Source: REEB52 sp964626905 (GTDB lineage: Bacteria > Chlamydiota > Chlamydiia > Chlamydiales > SM23-39). From it: 64,000 bases of DNA. A model generated the notes under the pieces. That model did no database searches. It was given only the letters and a program-made list of their open reading frames with translations, and was not told where the DNA came from. Positions 53,697 to 62,424 of this stretch are shown piece by piece (position 1 is the first letter of the stretch; each line of letters opens with the position of its first letter). The translations under genes and the position numbers were made by a program. The stretch lies in the NCBI GenBank assembly GCA_964626905.1, contig CAZVHA010000001.1, forward strand, positions 310,001 to 374,000, written 5' to 3'.

Positions 53697-54923
53697 ATGA
53701 CTCTTAGAAAAGAAATACTCGCGGGCATCTCGACTTTTTTCACTGTTTCCTATTTGATCCTTCTCTACCCGAAAATCTTAAGTGAAGGCGGCATCGATTT
53801 TGGCGCTGCCTTCACAGCGACGATCTTAACGATTTTTGCCTCGACACTTCTCTTGAGTGTTTTGGTGAGTTTTCCCGTTCTTCTGGTTCCGGGCTTAAGT
53901 GTCGGCCCCTTCCTCGTCTATTCGGTCATTTTAGAACAGGGAGCTCCCTGGCAAACAGCTCTTGGGATGGTTTTTTGGGCAGGGGTTGCCATTTTTCTTT
54001 TGACTCTATTTAAGGTGAGACAAAAAATTCTCCTCCACCTCCCCGCTTCGATGAAATCGGCGGCCATCGGTGGAATCGGTCTTTTTTTGATTTGCATTGG
54101 CCTTAAAAATTTGGGTTTTCCTCAAAAAGAGGCGTGGAACATGGAGAGTGGGATTGCCTTTTTAGGGCTTTTTCTCATTTTTGTTCTCCACCATTTCCGC
54201 ATTGGGAGCTCCTTTTTGATTGCGATCTTTTTTTGCTGGATTCTCTCTGTTGCACTGAAGCTGTCGCACTTTTCCTTTGGCTTGGCTCTCCCCTCCTCCC
54301 TCTCCCCCACATTATTGCAACTGGAGTGGGCCATCGATTCCAAATGGTTCGGCACACTCATTTCGATCATCCTGATCGCTCTTTTCGACTCGAGCGCCTC
54401 CCTCACCGTCCTCTCCCGCCTGAGTCACCATCTTGATGCTCGAGGGGAAATTCGGAATGTCGATCGGATCATGTTGCCCGACGGGCTCGGCTCCATGCTC
54501 GCTGCTGTTCTAGGCACGGGGACCCTCACCTACTCGCTCGAATCGTCCGCCGGAATCAAGGCGGGCGGGCGGGGAAGAGGGACTGCCATTACCGCTGCTT
54601 TTTTATGTTTGGCCTGCCTTTTTTTCTTCCCGCTGATCCAGTCGATCCCCCTTTTTGCGACAACCCCAGCCATTTTGGCCATTGGCTGTTTTATGGTGTT
54701 TGAGATAAAAAAGATCTCCTGGAAAAAGGCAAGCGAATGGGTCCCGGCCCTCATCAGCCTGATTACAATCCCAACTACCTTCAGCATCTATCTCGGTTTT
54801 GGCTTTGGTTTTGTCTCTTACGCGCTTTTGAAAGCGCTAAAGAGGGAATGGAAGGAAGTCCATCCTGTTTGTTGGACCCTTGCCGCCCTCTTCGCCGTCC
54901 ACTTCCTTTGGACAGTTTTATAG
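53697..54923 (+). CDS. NCS2-family nucleobase permease (AzgA-like)
   Basis: 408-aa inner-membrane protein with about 12-13 helices. It has the AzgA-type start REILAGISTFFTVSYLILLY, a motif GLSVGPFLVYS in the substrate region, and DRIMLPDGLGSMLAAVLGTG followed by ESSAGIKAGGRGRGTAITAA, close to the conserved ESxxGxxxGGRTG of the guanine/hypoxanthine branch. Likely imports purine bases, important for an organism dependent on a host. The end overlaps the convergent cyclophilin by 6 bp. Confidence 0.85.
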   Translation: MTLRKEILAGISTFFTVSYLILLYPKILSEGGIDFGAAFTATILTIFASTLLLSVLVSFPVLLVPGLSVGPFLVYSVILEQGAPWQTALGMVFWAGVAIFLLTLFKVRQKILLHLPASMKSAAIGGIGLFLICIGLKNLGFPQKEAWNMESGIAFLGLFLIFVLHHFRIGSSFLIAIFFCWILSVALKLSHFSFGLALPSSLSPTLLQLEWAIDSKWFGTLISIILIALFDSSASLTVLSRLSHHLDARGEIRNVDRIMLPDGLGSMLAAVLGTGTLTYSLESSAGIKAGGRGRGTAITAAFLCLACLFFFPLIQSIPLFATTPAILAIGCFMVFEIKKISWKKASEWVPALISLITIPTTFSIYLGFGFGFVSYALLKALKREWKEVHPVCWTLAALFAVHFLWTVL

Positions 54924-55484
54924 ACTCTTTTTGAGATAGGCCTTTTGTATTTTGATTGGTTGTGCGGGGCGATCGCCACTTGCAGTGGGAGAGCCTTCGA
55001 TTTTTTTGACGATCTCATATCCTTGAGTCACTTCGCCAAAAATGGTATGGCGCATATTGAGCCAAGGGGTGGTGGCAGTCGTGATAAAAAACTGACTTCC
55101 ATTGGTATTTGGACCCCGATTTGCCATAGCGAGAAGGCCCGCTTTATCAAATTTCACATCGGCTTTGCACTCATCGCCAAACGGTTTGCCCCAAATGGAC
55201 TCGCCTCCGGCCCCGGTCCCCGTAGGATCTCCCCCCTGCACCATAAAATTCTTGATGACGCGATGGAAAATGATCCCGTTATAATATCCCTTCTCGACAA
55301 GAGAGACAAAATTCTCACATGTTTTAGGGGCGACATCGGGTCTCAAAGTGATCTCAAAATTGCCCATATTGGTCTCAAATACGACGATCGGTTGTTTCAC
55401 AGGTTTTACCTCCTCTTGTGCATTCATAAAAAAGGGGACGAAAGCGGCCAAAAGACCAAAGAGCCTATTCGCAAAGTACTGCAT
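54918..55484 (-). CDS. Cyclophilin-type peptidyl-prolyl isomerase
   Basis: 188-aa protein from ATG 55484: signal peptide (MQYFANRLFGLLAAFVPFFM with likely cleavage near NAQ), then the cyclophilin fold with NFVSLVEKGYYNGIIFHRVI, FMVQGGDPTGTGAGG and NGSQFFIT. The start is a real choice: an in-frame ATG at 55637 has the better ribosome site (GAGGAGA) and would add 51 residues encoded by the inverted repeat at 55479-55604. If that start is used, the signal peptide becomes internal. Periplasmic folding catalyst. Confidence 0.88.
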   Translation of the reverse strand: MQYFANRLFGLLAAFVPFFMNAQEEVKPVKQPIVVFETNMGNFEITLRPDVAPKTCENFVSLVEKGYYNGIIFHRVIKNFMVQGGDPTGTGAGGESIWGKPFGDECKADVKFDKAGLLAMANRGPNTNGSQFFITTATTPWLNMRHTIFGEVTQGYEIVKKIEGSPTASGDRPAQPIKIQKAYLKKSL

Positions 55485-55604
55485 GGAAAGCCCGAGAATT
55501 CGGGTGAGCGATTTTCGAAAGAATTGCCAATGGCGATATCGGATGGTTATATGGCATTGGCAATTCTTTTGAAAAGCGCCAGCCGAAACTCGGGATTTTC
55601 TGCA
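55479..55604. repeat. Foldback covering the cyclophilin start
   Basis: Arms of about 50 bp (55491-55540 and 55548-55594) are reverse complements with few mismatches: CCCGAGAATTCGGG on the left versus CCGAAACTCGGG on the right, then GAAAGAATTGCCAATGG/CATTGGCAATTCTTTT toward the centre. The symmetry continues to CTGCA at both edges and so includes the ATG at 55484. The frame of the cyclophilin is open through the whole element. Confidence 0.85.
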
Positions 55605-55702
55605 GGACTTTGCGGATAGACTCGACCACTTTGACATAAGACTCTCCTCGGTTAAATCGATGGATGATGCCTAAAATCCCCTTTTAATGTAAAGGATAAA
55701 CT

Positions 55703-56695
55703 ATGGAAGTGCTGATCCTTTTGATCGTCCTTTTGGGACTTCTTTTTGACTACACCAATGGATTTCACGATGCGGCCAATGTCGTTTCTACGGTCATTGG
55801 GACAAAGGTATTGGCCCCCCTTTCTGCGATTGTGATGGCGGGGGTGCTCAATTTTATTGGGGCGACCCAAATCAGCGGTGTTGCTGAGACCATTGCGACG
55901 GGTCTTGTCGATGCAACTGAGGTGAGTCAGATCGCCATTTTAGCAGCGCTGATTGGAGCCATTTTTTGGAATTTCCTCACCTGGTACTGGGGAATTCCGA
56001 GCAGCTCCTCTTATGCGCTGATTGGGGGGCTTATTGGAGCAGCGTGGGTCCATCAGGGGAGCCACTCGATCCTTTGGAAAGGGGTGATTGGCAAAGTGAT
56101 TTTACCGATGTTCATCTCTCCTATTGCCGGTTTTTTAATCGCCTATCTCTTGATGAAGGGGCTCTATTTTTACCTAAAAAAAAGGAGAGAGGGGCATGGG
56201 GCAAAAATTTTTCGCCACCTCCAAATTGGATCTGCCTGCTTTGTCGCTTTGTCCCACGGGCTCAACGACGCTCAAAAGAGTATGGGAATTATCACTCTTG
56301 GGTTATTTGCCGGGGGATATCTCTCTTCGCCCCATATTCCCTATTGGGTGATTATTGCTTGCGCTATCGTGATGGGCCTCGGGACCGCTTCTGGAGGGTT
56401 TCGGATCATTCACACGATGGCTTTTTCGATCACAAAAATTGAACCGGTGCAGGGTTTTGCCGCAGAAACTTCTGCCTCTTTTGTCATTCTCGCCGCCAGT
56501 TTCATGGGAATTCCGGTCAGCTCCACACAAATGATCGCCGGAAGCATCACTGGTGTCGGAACAGCAAAAAGTCTAAAAGCAGTCAGCTGGAAGGTCCCCC
56601 AATCTCTCCTCTACGCTTGGATTTTCACCCTTCCCGGGGCCGGGATCGTAGGGGCACTCACCTATATCATTGCCAATTTACTCGGCTATTCCTGA
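55703..56695 (+). CDS. PiT-family inorganic phosphate transporter
   Basis: 330-aa inner-membrane protein with about 10 helices and the duplicated PiT signature: FDYTNGFHDAANVVSTVIGT (about 15-34) and the second copy VALSHGLNDAQKSMGIITLG (about 178-197). Takes up phosphate with protons or Na+. Chlamydia carries the same transporter beside a DUF47 regulator; no such gene is present here. Preceded by the cyclophilin on the other strand. Confidence 0.93.
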   Translation: MEVLILLIVLLGLLFDYTNGFHDAANVVSTVIGTKVLAPLSAIVMAGVLNFIGATQISGVAETIATGLVDATEVSQIAILAALIGAIFWNFLTWYWGIPSSSSYALIGGLIGAAWVHQGSHSILWKGVIGKVILPMFISPIAGFLIAYLLMKGLYFYLKKRREGHGAKIFRHLQIGSACFVALSHGLNDAQKSMGIITLGLFAGGYLSSPHIPYWVIIACAIVMGLGTASGGFRIIHTMAFSITKIEPVQGFAAETSASFVILAASFMGIPVSSTQMIAGSITGVGTAKSLKAVSWKVPQSLLYAWIFTLPGAGIVGALTYIIANLLGYS

Positions 56696-56772
56696 AGGAT
56701 GTAATTAAAAGTGTTGAAGCAATGATCAGGCGGGCTGATCCACTCACATTCCCCAAAGGGGGACTTCCCCTT

Positions 56773-57157
56773 CCAATTTTGTGAAATAGAATCAGCACAG
56801 AGAAAAAATACAAGGAGGACGAGAGTTCACAGAGGAATCGTATTAAGAGGTCAGACGGGGGCCCGCCCCTGAGTTAAGGAGATTGGTTCCACCCTCCTTA
56901 ACTCAGGGGCGGGCCCCCGTCGGTCCAATCGGTGACATAGGTAACACTTTGATTCACCAACATGGGTAACAGTTTTGAAAGTCCGCTGAGTAATGAATTT
57001 ACCGGGGGATGCACAAAACGGTTACCCATGTTGGTGAATCAAAGTGTTACCTATGTTGGGGAACTGGACCCGTCTAATCTCTAGTTGATTTATTCCTCTG
57101 TGAACTCTCGTCCTCCTTGTATTTTTTCTCTGTGCTGATCCTATTTCACAAAATTGG
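56773..57157. repeat. Triple nested inverted repeat
   Basis: Outer arms of 66 bp (56773-56838 and 57092-57157) differ at one base. Inside lie a perfect GC-rich 28-bp inverted repeat (56854-56881 and 56894-56921) and a perfect 36-bp inverted repeat (56935-56970 and 57021-57056). The right copy of the latter holds GTTACCCATGTTGG at 57021 and GTTACCTATGTTGG at 57046, followed by GAACTGGACCC. The 546-bp gap between the PiT gene and the next gene holds no coding frame I can support; this element fills most of it. Confidence 0.95.
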
Positions 57158-57241
57158 ATTTCTTCCTCAATATTTTTATTTACACCTATTCCTAAAAATT
57201 CTTTTGCCTAGAAAAAATCCCCTCATCTACACTCTTCGACC

Positions 57242-57784
57242 ATGTTGCTTCATTTGATTGCGAAAGGGTGCGCCACCATCTCCGTTTACGGGGGGGTGGG
57301 AACTTTGAACGCCTATCTCTTAAATCTCCATTTGATCGGAGGGGCTGTCAACGGAGTTATTTTAGGTTTGGGTTCTCAGTTCGTTTTTTGGGGAGCTTCA
57401 AAAGTGACTCCCGATCAAGGTGCTAAAAACCTCTTAAGAACAATGGCAATGGCGATTGTCTATCTCTCAGATTACGGCATTGATAGAAGAGCTTTTGATG
57501 CATCCCCCCTTGACGCCCTTAAAATCACAGCGCTCAATTCGGCCGTTTTTGCCCTTCTTTTCGCCTTCAAAAAAATGGCCTCTTGCTGCTCGAATCGCCA
57601 TTTAAATCTTGACAATTCTCCTCGTCTAAACGTAGAAGACGAATATGATCCGAAAACTCCCCTCAGGAAAGTACAGGCTCTATTCTCGGAAGAAAATTCC
57701 GAAAACGGGCAAACGAAGGAATCTGGGGACATTCCCGACTATGGAAGCAGCCAAGCAACACGAAAGGGAGATCCAATTTTTTAA
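57242..57784 (+). CDS. Membrane protein, hypothetical
   Basis: 180-aa protein with hydrophobic segments in the first 110 residues (LLHLIAKGCATISVYGGVGT, AVNGVILGLGSQFVFWGA, ITALNSAVFALLFAFKKMA) and a polar, acidic C-terminal third. No family recognised. It lies just after the nested repeat and converges on the Nudix gene. Could be an inclusion-membrane protein or an inner-membrane protein. Confidence 0.55.
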   Translation: MLLHLIAKGCATISVYGGVGTLNAYLLNLHLIGGAVNGVILGLGSQFVFWGASKVTPDQGAKNLLRTMAMAIVYLSDYGIDRRAFDASPLDALKITALNSAVFALLFAFKKMASCCSNRHLNLDNSPRLNVEDEYDPKTPLRKVQALFSEENSENGQTKESGDIPDYGSSQATRKGDPIF

Positions 57785-57809
57785 AAGGCGCTCCTAATAT
57801 ATTTTTTTA

Positions 57810-58739
57810 CTAGGCCGTCTTTACATCGTCTTGTTGAGCAGAATTCTTCCACTTATAACGAGCATACGCTGAGAGTGTAAACCCATCTTGAAAGGGAACT
57901 TTCTTCTCTCCATCTTTGAATTTCACTAATGCATACCCCCGCTGAATGGCCCCTTCAACTTCGTCGGTCGACATCGGGTGTAAAAACATTCCTATTTCAG
58001 CATCCTCGCGATCCACTTCTTTAAATCGCTTTACAGCCACTTCATAAATCGGAATATTTCCAGAAGTTAGTCCAGAATCTGCATCGACTCGGCCCAAAAA
58101 ACTTACTTCTCCGATCGCCCCAGTTTCCTCTCCTAGCTCTCTTTGTGCGGTTTTTTGAACCGTTTCATCTGGGAGCCCGTTCCCACGGGGAAGCTCCACC
58201 CTCCAATCTCTAAGCGCGTGTCGATATGTACATACGAACAGTATTTTCCCGTCAGGTAAGATAGGAAGCGTTACTGCGGCAGAGGCCCCATTAATTGTGG
58301 ATTTCCAAAGGAACCTCCCATAGACACCCGGTTTTCCATTGGGAAAGCGGACAGGGTCTGCAATCCACATTTGCCATTTGTTTTGCGCGAGAATCCCCAC
58401 CTTCTGATCTGTTGCTTTTTCACACTTTAATATTTCCTCTCGATTGTCGAGAATTTCAATCTCCCCCTTAGCAGCATCACCCAGAGGGCCCAAAGCATTT
58501 AGACGTGGAAGTAAAAGCTCCAGGTACTGATCCACCCTTGTTCTATCTGAATCTACCTTACGGGATGGGGAAAAAGCATACCAAGCAAGCAAACCGATGA
58601 GTCCACATCCAATGGAAGTTATGGTAGTTGTGAGATCGGCGTTTTTGAGATCCTTCACTTGACGGAAAGCGACCGTAGCCGCAGCACCCACTAACATGCA
58701 TGCACCATGGGATAAATGATCGTAAATTCTAGCATTCAT
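57810..58739 (-). CDS. Nudix hydrolase with N-terminal membrane segments
   Basis: 309-aa protein. Residues about 11-27 and 38-55 are hydrophobic (CMLVGAAATVAFRQV; IGCGLIGLLAWYAF), then a Nudix domain with a complete Nudix box in GNGLPDETVQKTAQRELGEE (GX5EX7REUXEEXGU). The domain resembles ADP-ribose/NDP-sugar pyrophosphatases. Start at ATG 58739; the frame stays open upstream into the divergent membrane fusion gene. A membrane-bound Nudix enzyme is uncommon; substrate unknown. Confidence 0.8.
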   Translation of the reverse strand: MNARIYDHLSHGACMLVGAAATVAFRQVKDLKNADLTTTITSIGCGLIGLLAWYAFSPSRKVDSDRTRVDQYLELLLPRLNALGPLGDAAKGEIEILDNREEILKCEKATDQKVGILAQNKWQMWIADPVRFPNGKPGVYGRFLWKSTINGASAAVTLPILPDGKILFVCTYRHALRDWRVELPRGNGLPDETVQKTAQRELGEETGAIGEVSFLGRVDADSGLTSGNIPIYEVAVKRFKEVDREDAEIGMFLHPMSTDEVEGAIQRGYALVKFKDGEKKVPFQDGFTLSAYARYKWKNSAQQDDVKTA

Positions 58740-58845
58740 AAAAATAGCTCCAAGGTTGAGCCGGGGATTATACCTAACCTTAAGAAATTTACCAAGAGAA
58801 TTCAATTTGACAGATTTTGTTCGCAATATGCTATAGAGAGAAAAT

Positions 58846-59676
58846 ATGCACATCCCGAAATGGTTTTTTGCCCTGCTACTTCTTTTGATCATTTTGGGGT
58901 TCGGCACATTTTTCTTTTTTCAAGAAAAACCCACCTCCAATGAATTGATCCTCTATGGAAACGTCGATGTAAGACAGCTCGATTTAGGGTTTCGGGTTTC
59001 AGGAAGGGTGAGCCAGCTCTTTTTTGAAGAGGGCGATTCTGTCTCGGCGGGGGATCTTGTCGCCCTTTTGGAAAAGAACCCTTACGACGCCCAGCTGAGA
59101 CAAGCAGAGGCGAATGCGGCCTCTGTCAAGGCCAATTTAGAAAATGCTCAGATCCTTTTGGATCGCAGACTTCAGCTGATTGGAATTGGGGGCGTCTCTC
59201 AAGAAGAGGTGGACAATGCACTGGCAAGCCACAATGAACTCTTTGCGAGTTTCATCGCCGCCGAATCAGCTATGAGGGTCGCGAAAGATCAGCTGAATTA
59301 CACAGAGCTCTATGCGCCGACAGATGGAGTTATTTTATCTCGCGTTCGCGAACCAGGAACAGCTCTCAATCCGACCGATCCGGTCTATACGCTCTCCATC
59401 ATCTCCCCGGTGTGGGTGAGAGCCTATGTGAGCGAGCCCGATCTCGGCCTGATCTGTTATGGGATGAAAGCGCGAATTTCGACCGATTCGGAGCAAATTT
59501 ATGAGGGAAAAATCGGATTTATTTCTCCGACGGCTGAATTTACCCCAAAAACTGTAGAGACGACGGTCTTGCGCACCGATCTCGTCTATCGCTTGCGCAT
59601 CTACGCCGACAATCCCGACTGCTATTTAAAACAGGGGATGCCGGTAACGGTCACAATCGATGTGGCAAGGCCATGA
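58846..59676 (+). CDS. HlyD-type membrane fusion protein (YbhG-like)
   Basis: 276-aa periplasmic adaptor anchored by one N-terminal helix (about 5-24). Lipoyl/barrel-sandwich halves are seen at VDVRQLDLGFRVSGRVSQLF and ELYAPTDGVILSRVREPGTA, with a short helical hairpin between (about 80-150). First gene of a tripartite ABC exporter operon, overlapping the ATPase gene by 4 bp (ATGA). Family is clear; exported substrate unknown. Confidence 0.9.
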   Translation: MHIPKWFFALLLLLIILGFGTFFFFQEKPTSNELILYGNVDVRQLDLGFRVSGRVSQLFFEEGDSVSAGDLVALLEKNPYDAQLRQAEANAASVKANLENAQILLDRRLQLIGIGGVSQEEVDNALASHNELFASFIAAESAMRVAKDQLNYTELYAPTDGVILSRVREPGTALNPTDPVYTLSIISPVWVRAYVSEPDLGLICYGMKARISTDSEQIYEGKIGFISPTAEFTPKTVETTVLRTDLVYRLRIYADNPDCYLKQGMPVTVTIDVARP

Positions 59677-61355
59677 CAACACCCCTCATTGTGATTAAAA
59701 ATCTCTCCAAAACCTTTGCCCTTGAGAACATCTCGAGCGAAATCCCGAGAGGACAAATCGTCGGCATTGTGGGACCCGATGGAGCGGGGAAGACGACCCT
59801 TTTGCGACTTTTGGCAGCTCTTTTGCACCCGAGCGAAGGCCATATTGAAATTTGCGGCTTCGACACCGTAAAAGAGGCAGAAAAAGTGAGAGAAGTTTGC
59901 GGTTATATGCCGCAAAAATTTGGCCTCTACGAAGATCTCACAGTCATCCAAAATCTTCACCTATACGCCGATTTACGAGGGCTCGCGAGGCGAGAAAAGC
60001 AACCTGTTTTCGAATCCCTTTTGAAATTCACAGCCTTGGCCTCTTTTACTGAGCGACTGGCCGGCCATCTTTCGGGGGGGATGAAGCAAAAACTGGGACT
60101 CGCATGTGCCCTTCTCAAAAAACCCCCTTTGATCCTTTTGGATGAGCCGAGTGTGGGGGTCGATCCCATTTCAAGGCGAGAGCTTTGGAAGATGGTCTAT
60201 TCGCTCATCGATGAAGGGATTTCGGTGATCTGGAGCACTGCCTATTTGGACGAGGCCGCAAAATGCCACCGGGTCCTTCTTCTCAATGAGGGAAAACTCC
60301 TCTATGAAGGGCCCCCCAAGGATTTGACCGCTCGAGTTGTGGGGCGCGTCTTCAAATTGACGCAAATCCAGGGAAGCCCACGCAAAAAACTGATGGAAGT
60401 ACAGATGCGAAAAGAGGTCGTAGATGCGACGATTCAGGGGGGCGATCTGCGCCTCGTCATGAGGGAAAAAGAGCTCCCCTCTTTTGACTCCCCCCTCGTT
60501 CCCATCGAGCCCCGATTTGAAGATGCATTTATCGATATTTTGGGAGGAGCTTCTTTTGAAAAATCCAAGCTCGCCGAGCGAAGAGAGGCGACTTTTCAGG
60601 GGAATGAAGTACTGGTGGTCGCCAAAGATTTAGTAAAAATGTTCGGCTCATTTACAGCCGTGAACCAGATCAGCTTTGAAGTGAAGCGCGGCGAAATATT
60701 TGGACTTTTGGGCCCGAATGGCGCCGGCAAAACGACCACTTTCAAAATGCTTTGCGGCCTCACCCATCCGACAAGTGGGCGAACCGAGGTGGCAGGGAAG
60801 GATCTCGAACAGGCGCCAGGAGAGGCAAGATCAAAAATCGGCTACATGGCCCAAAAATTTTCCCTCTACGGAAATTTGAGCGTCAAACAAAACCTCTCTT
60901 TTTTTGCTGGCGCCTATAACCTCACAAAAGACAAACAGCAAGCGATCCGAGAGATGGAAGAGATTTTCGATCTGACAAAATACATGGACGTAAACGCGGA
61001 CGATCTCCCTTTGGGTTATAAAAGAAGGCTTTCGATTGCCTGCGCGAATATGCACAACCCGCCCATCCTTTTTTTAGATGAGCCAACCTCGGGAGTGGAT
61101 CCAATCACGCGGCGCGAGTTTTGGAATCACATCAACGCCCTTGTGGAAAAAGGGGTATCGGTTTTGGTGACAACCCATTTTATGGACGAGGCCGAATATT
61201 GCGATCGGATTGCCCTCATCTACCAGGGGTCCATCATCCAAATGGATACGCCCGATGCACTGAAAATGAGGGCAAAATCGGAAAACAATCCAAGTCCAAC
61301 TCTCGAAGATGCCTTTATTCAACTCATCGAGGCCCATGAACAGCCGAAGACTTAA
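59673..61355 (+). CDS. Double ATP-binding protein of ABC exporter (YbhF-like)
   Basis: 560-aa protein with two complete ABC ATPase domains: first with Walker A GPDGAGKTTLL (about 32-42) and LSGGMKQKLGLACALL; second with GPNGAGKTTTFKMLCG and Walker B ILFLDEPTSGVDPITR. The second domain's signature is degenerate (LPLGYKRRLS). It matches the fused YbhF type of E. coli, with YbhG before it and YbhS/YbhR after it. Overlaps the next gene by 20 bp. Confidence 0.92.
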   Translation: MTTPLIVIKNLSKTFALENISSEIPRGQIVGIVGPDGAGKTTLLRLLAALLHPSEGHIEICGFDTVKEAEKVREVCGYMPQKFGLYEDLTVIQNLHLYADLRGLARREKQPVFESLLKFTALASFTERLAGHLSGGMKQKLGLACALLKKPPLILLDEPSVGVDPISRRELWKMVYSLIDEGISVIWSTAYLDEAAKCHRVLLLNEGKLLYEGPPKDLTARVVGRVFKLTQIQGSPRKKLMEVQMRKEVVDATIQGGDLRLVMREKELPSFDSPLVPIEPRFEDAFIDILGGASFEKSKLAERREATFQGNEVLVVAKDLVKMFGSFTAVNQISFEVKRGEIFGLLGPNGAGKTTTFKMLCGLTHPTSGRTEVAGKDLEQAPGEARSKIGYMAQKFSLYGNLSVKQNLSFFAGAYNLTKDKQQAIREMEEIFDLTKYMDVNADDLPLGYKRRLSIACANMHNPPILFLDEPTSGVDPITRREFWNHINALVEKGVSVLVTTHFMDEAEYCDRIALIYQGSIIQMDTPDALKMRAKSENNPSPTLEDAFIQLIEAHEQPKT

Positions 61356-62424
61356 AGCCCTTTTTCGAAAAGAGTTTTTCCAAATCATCCGCGACCCGAG
61401 CACCCTTTTAATCAGCGTCGTCCTCCCGTTATTGCTCCTTTTTTTGTACGGCTACGGAGTCTCTTTGGATCTCGATCACTTGCGCATTGGCCTCGTGATG
61501 GAGGACACCTCTCCCGACGCGAGAAGCTTGGCCGAATCGTTCACCGATTCGCCCTATTTCGATGTGAAAGTCGTCCGTGACCGAAGAGAGCTCTACGGCG
61601 ATCTAGAAAAAGGCTCCATTCGGGGATTTGTGGTGATCCCCTCCTATTTCAGCGACTTTTTGAATCAAAAAAACAAAATAGCCCCGATCCAAGTGATCGC
61701 CGATGGGAGCGAGACCAATACCGCCAATTTTGTCCAATACTACGCCCAAGGGGCCTATCAAAATTGGCAACAGCAAAAATGGATCAACGTGGAGCCGCAC
61801 GTCTGGTACAACGAAGAGCTCGAGAGCAGATATTTCCTCTTGAGCGGCTCTCTTGCCATCACAATGACCCTCATCGGAACGCTACTCACTGCCCTCGTCA
61901 TCTCGCGCGAGTGGGAACGGGGCACTATGGAATCGATGCTCGCCACATCGATGCAGGTGGGAGAGATGGTTTTGGGCAAGGCTCTCCCCTATTTTCTCTT
62001 AGGACTCATCTCCATGGCGATCTGCACCGTCACCGCGATCTGTTTTTTTGGCCTCCCCTTTCGAGGCTCTTACCTAGCCCTTTTGTTTGTCTCAAGTGCC
62101 TTTCTTTTTTGCGCGTGCGGTTTAGGATTAATGATTTCCACTTTATCTAAACAACAATCGCTCTCATATCAAATCGCCATAGTGAGTGGATTTTTACCCG
62201 CCTATATCCTCTCGGGTTTTCTCTTTGAAATTGCGAGCATGCCTTTGTGGATCCAGTGGATCACCTATCTCATTCCGGCAAGGTATTTTGTGCAAAGCTT
62301 GCAGACCCTTTTTCTCGTCGGCAATGTATGGAGTCTTCTTTTGTGGAATGTCTTGCCCATGTTTGTGATAGGAGTTTTCTTTTTCTTTGTCACCGTGCAT
62401 AAGTCAGCTAAGGGGTTGGATTGA
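61336..62424 (+). CDS. ABC-2 type exporter permease (YbhS-like)
   Basis: 362-aa permease: N-terminal helix (about 22-42), a large periplasmic domain with QVIADGSETNTANFVQYYAQ, then five helices with SREWERGTMESMLATSMQVG, the conserved ABC-2 motif, and PARYFVQSLQTLFL. Start at ATG 61336 (MNSRRLKALFRKEF), inside the end of the ATPase gene. Length equals that of E. coli YbhS (about 377) within a few residues. The next gene begins immediately after its stop. Confidence 0.92.
   Translation: MNSRRLKALFRKEFFQIIRDPSTLLISVVLPLLLLFLYGYGVSLDLDHLRIGLVMEDTSPDARSLAESFTDSPYFDVKVVRDRRELYGDLEKGSIRGFVVIPSYFSDFLNQKNKIAPIQVIADGSETNTANFVQYYAQGAYQNWQQQKWINVEPHVWYNEELESRYFLLSGSLAITMTLIGTLLTALVISREWERGTMESMLATSMQVGEMVLGKALPYFLLGLISMAICTVTAICFFGLPFRGSYLALLFVSSAFLFCACGLGLMISTLSKQQSLSYQIAIVSGFLPAYILSGFLFEIASMPLWIQWITYLIPARYFVQSLQTLFLVGNVWSLLLWNVLPMFVIGVFFFFVTVHKSAKGLD

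Noticed and set aside
56854..56921. GC-rich 28-bp stem as a simple rho-independent terminator
   Set aside because: No T-tract follows on either strand, and it is nested in a larger near-perfect repeat.
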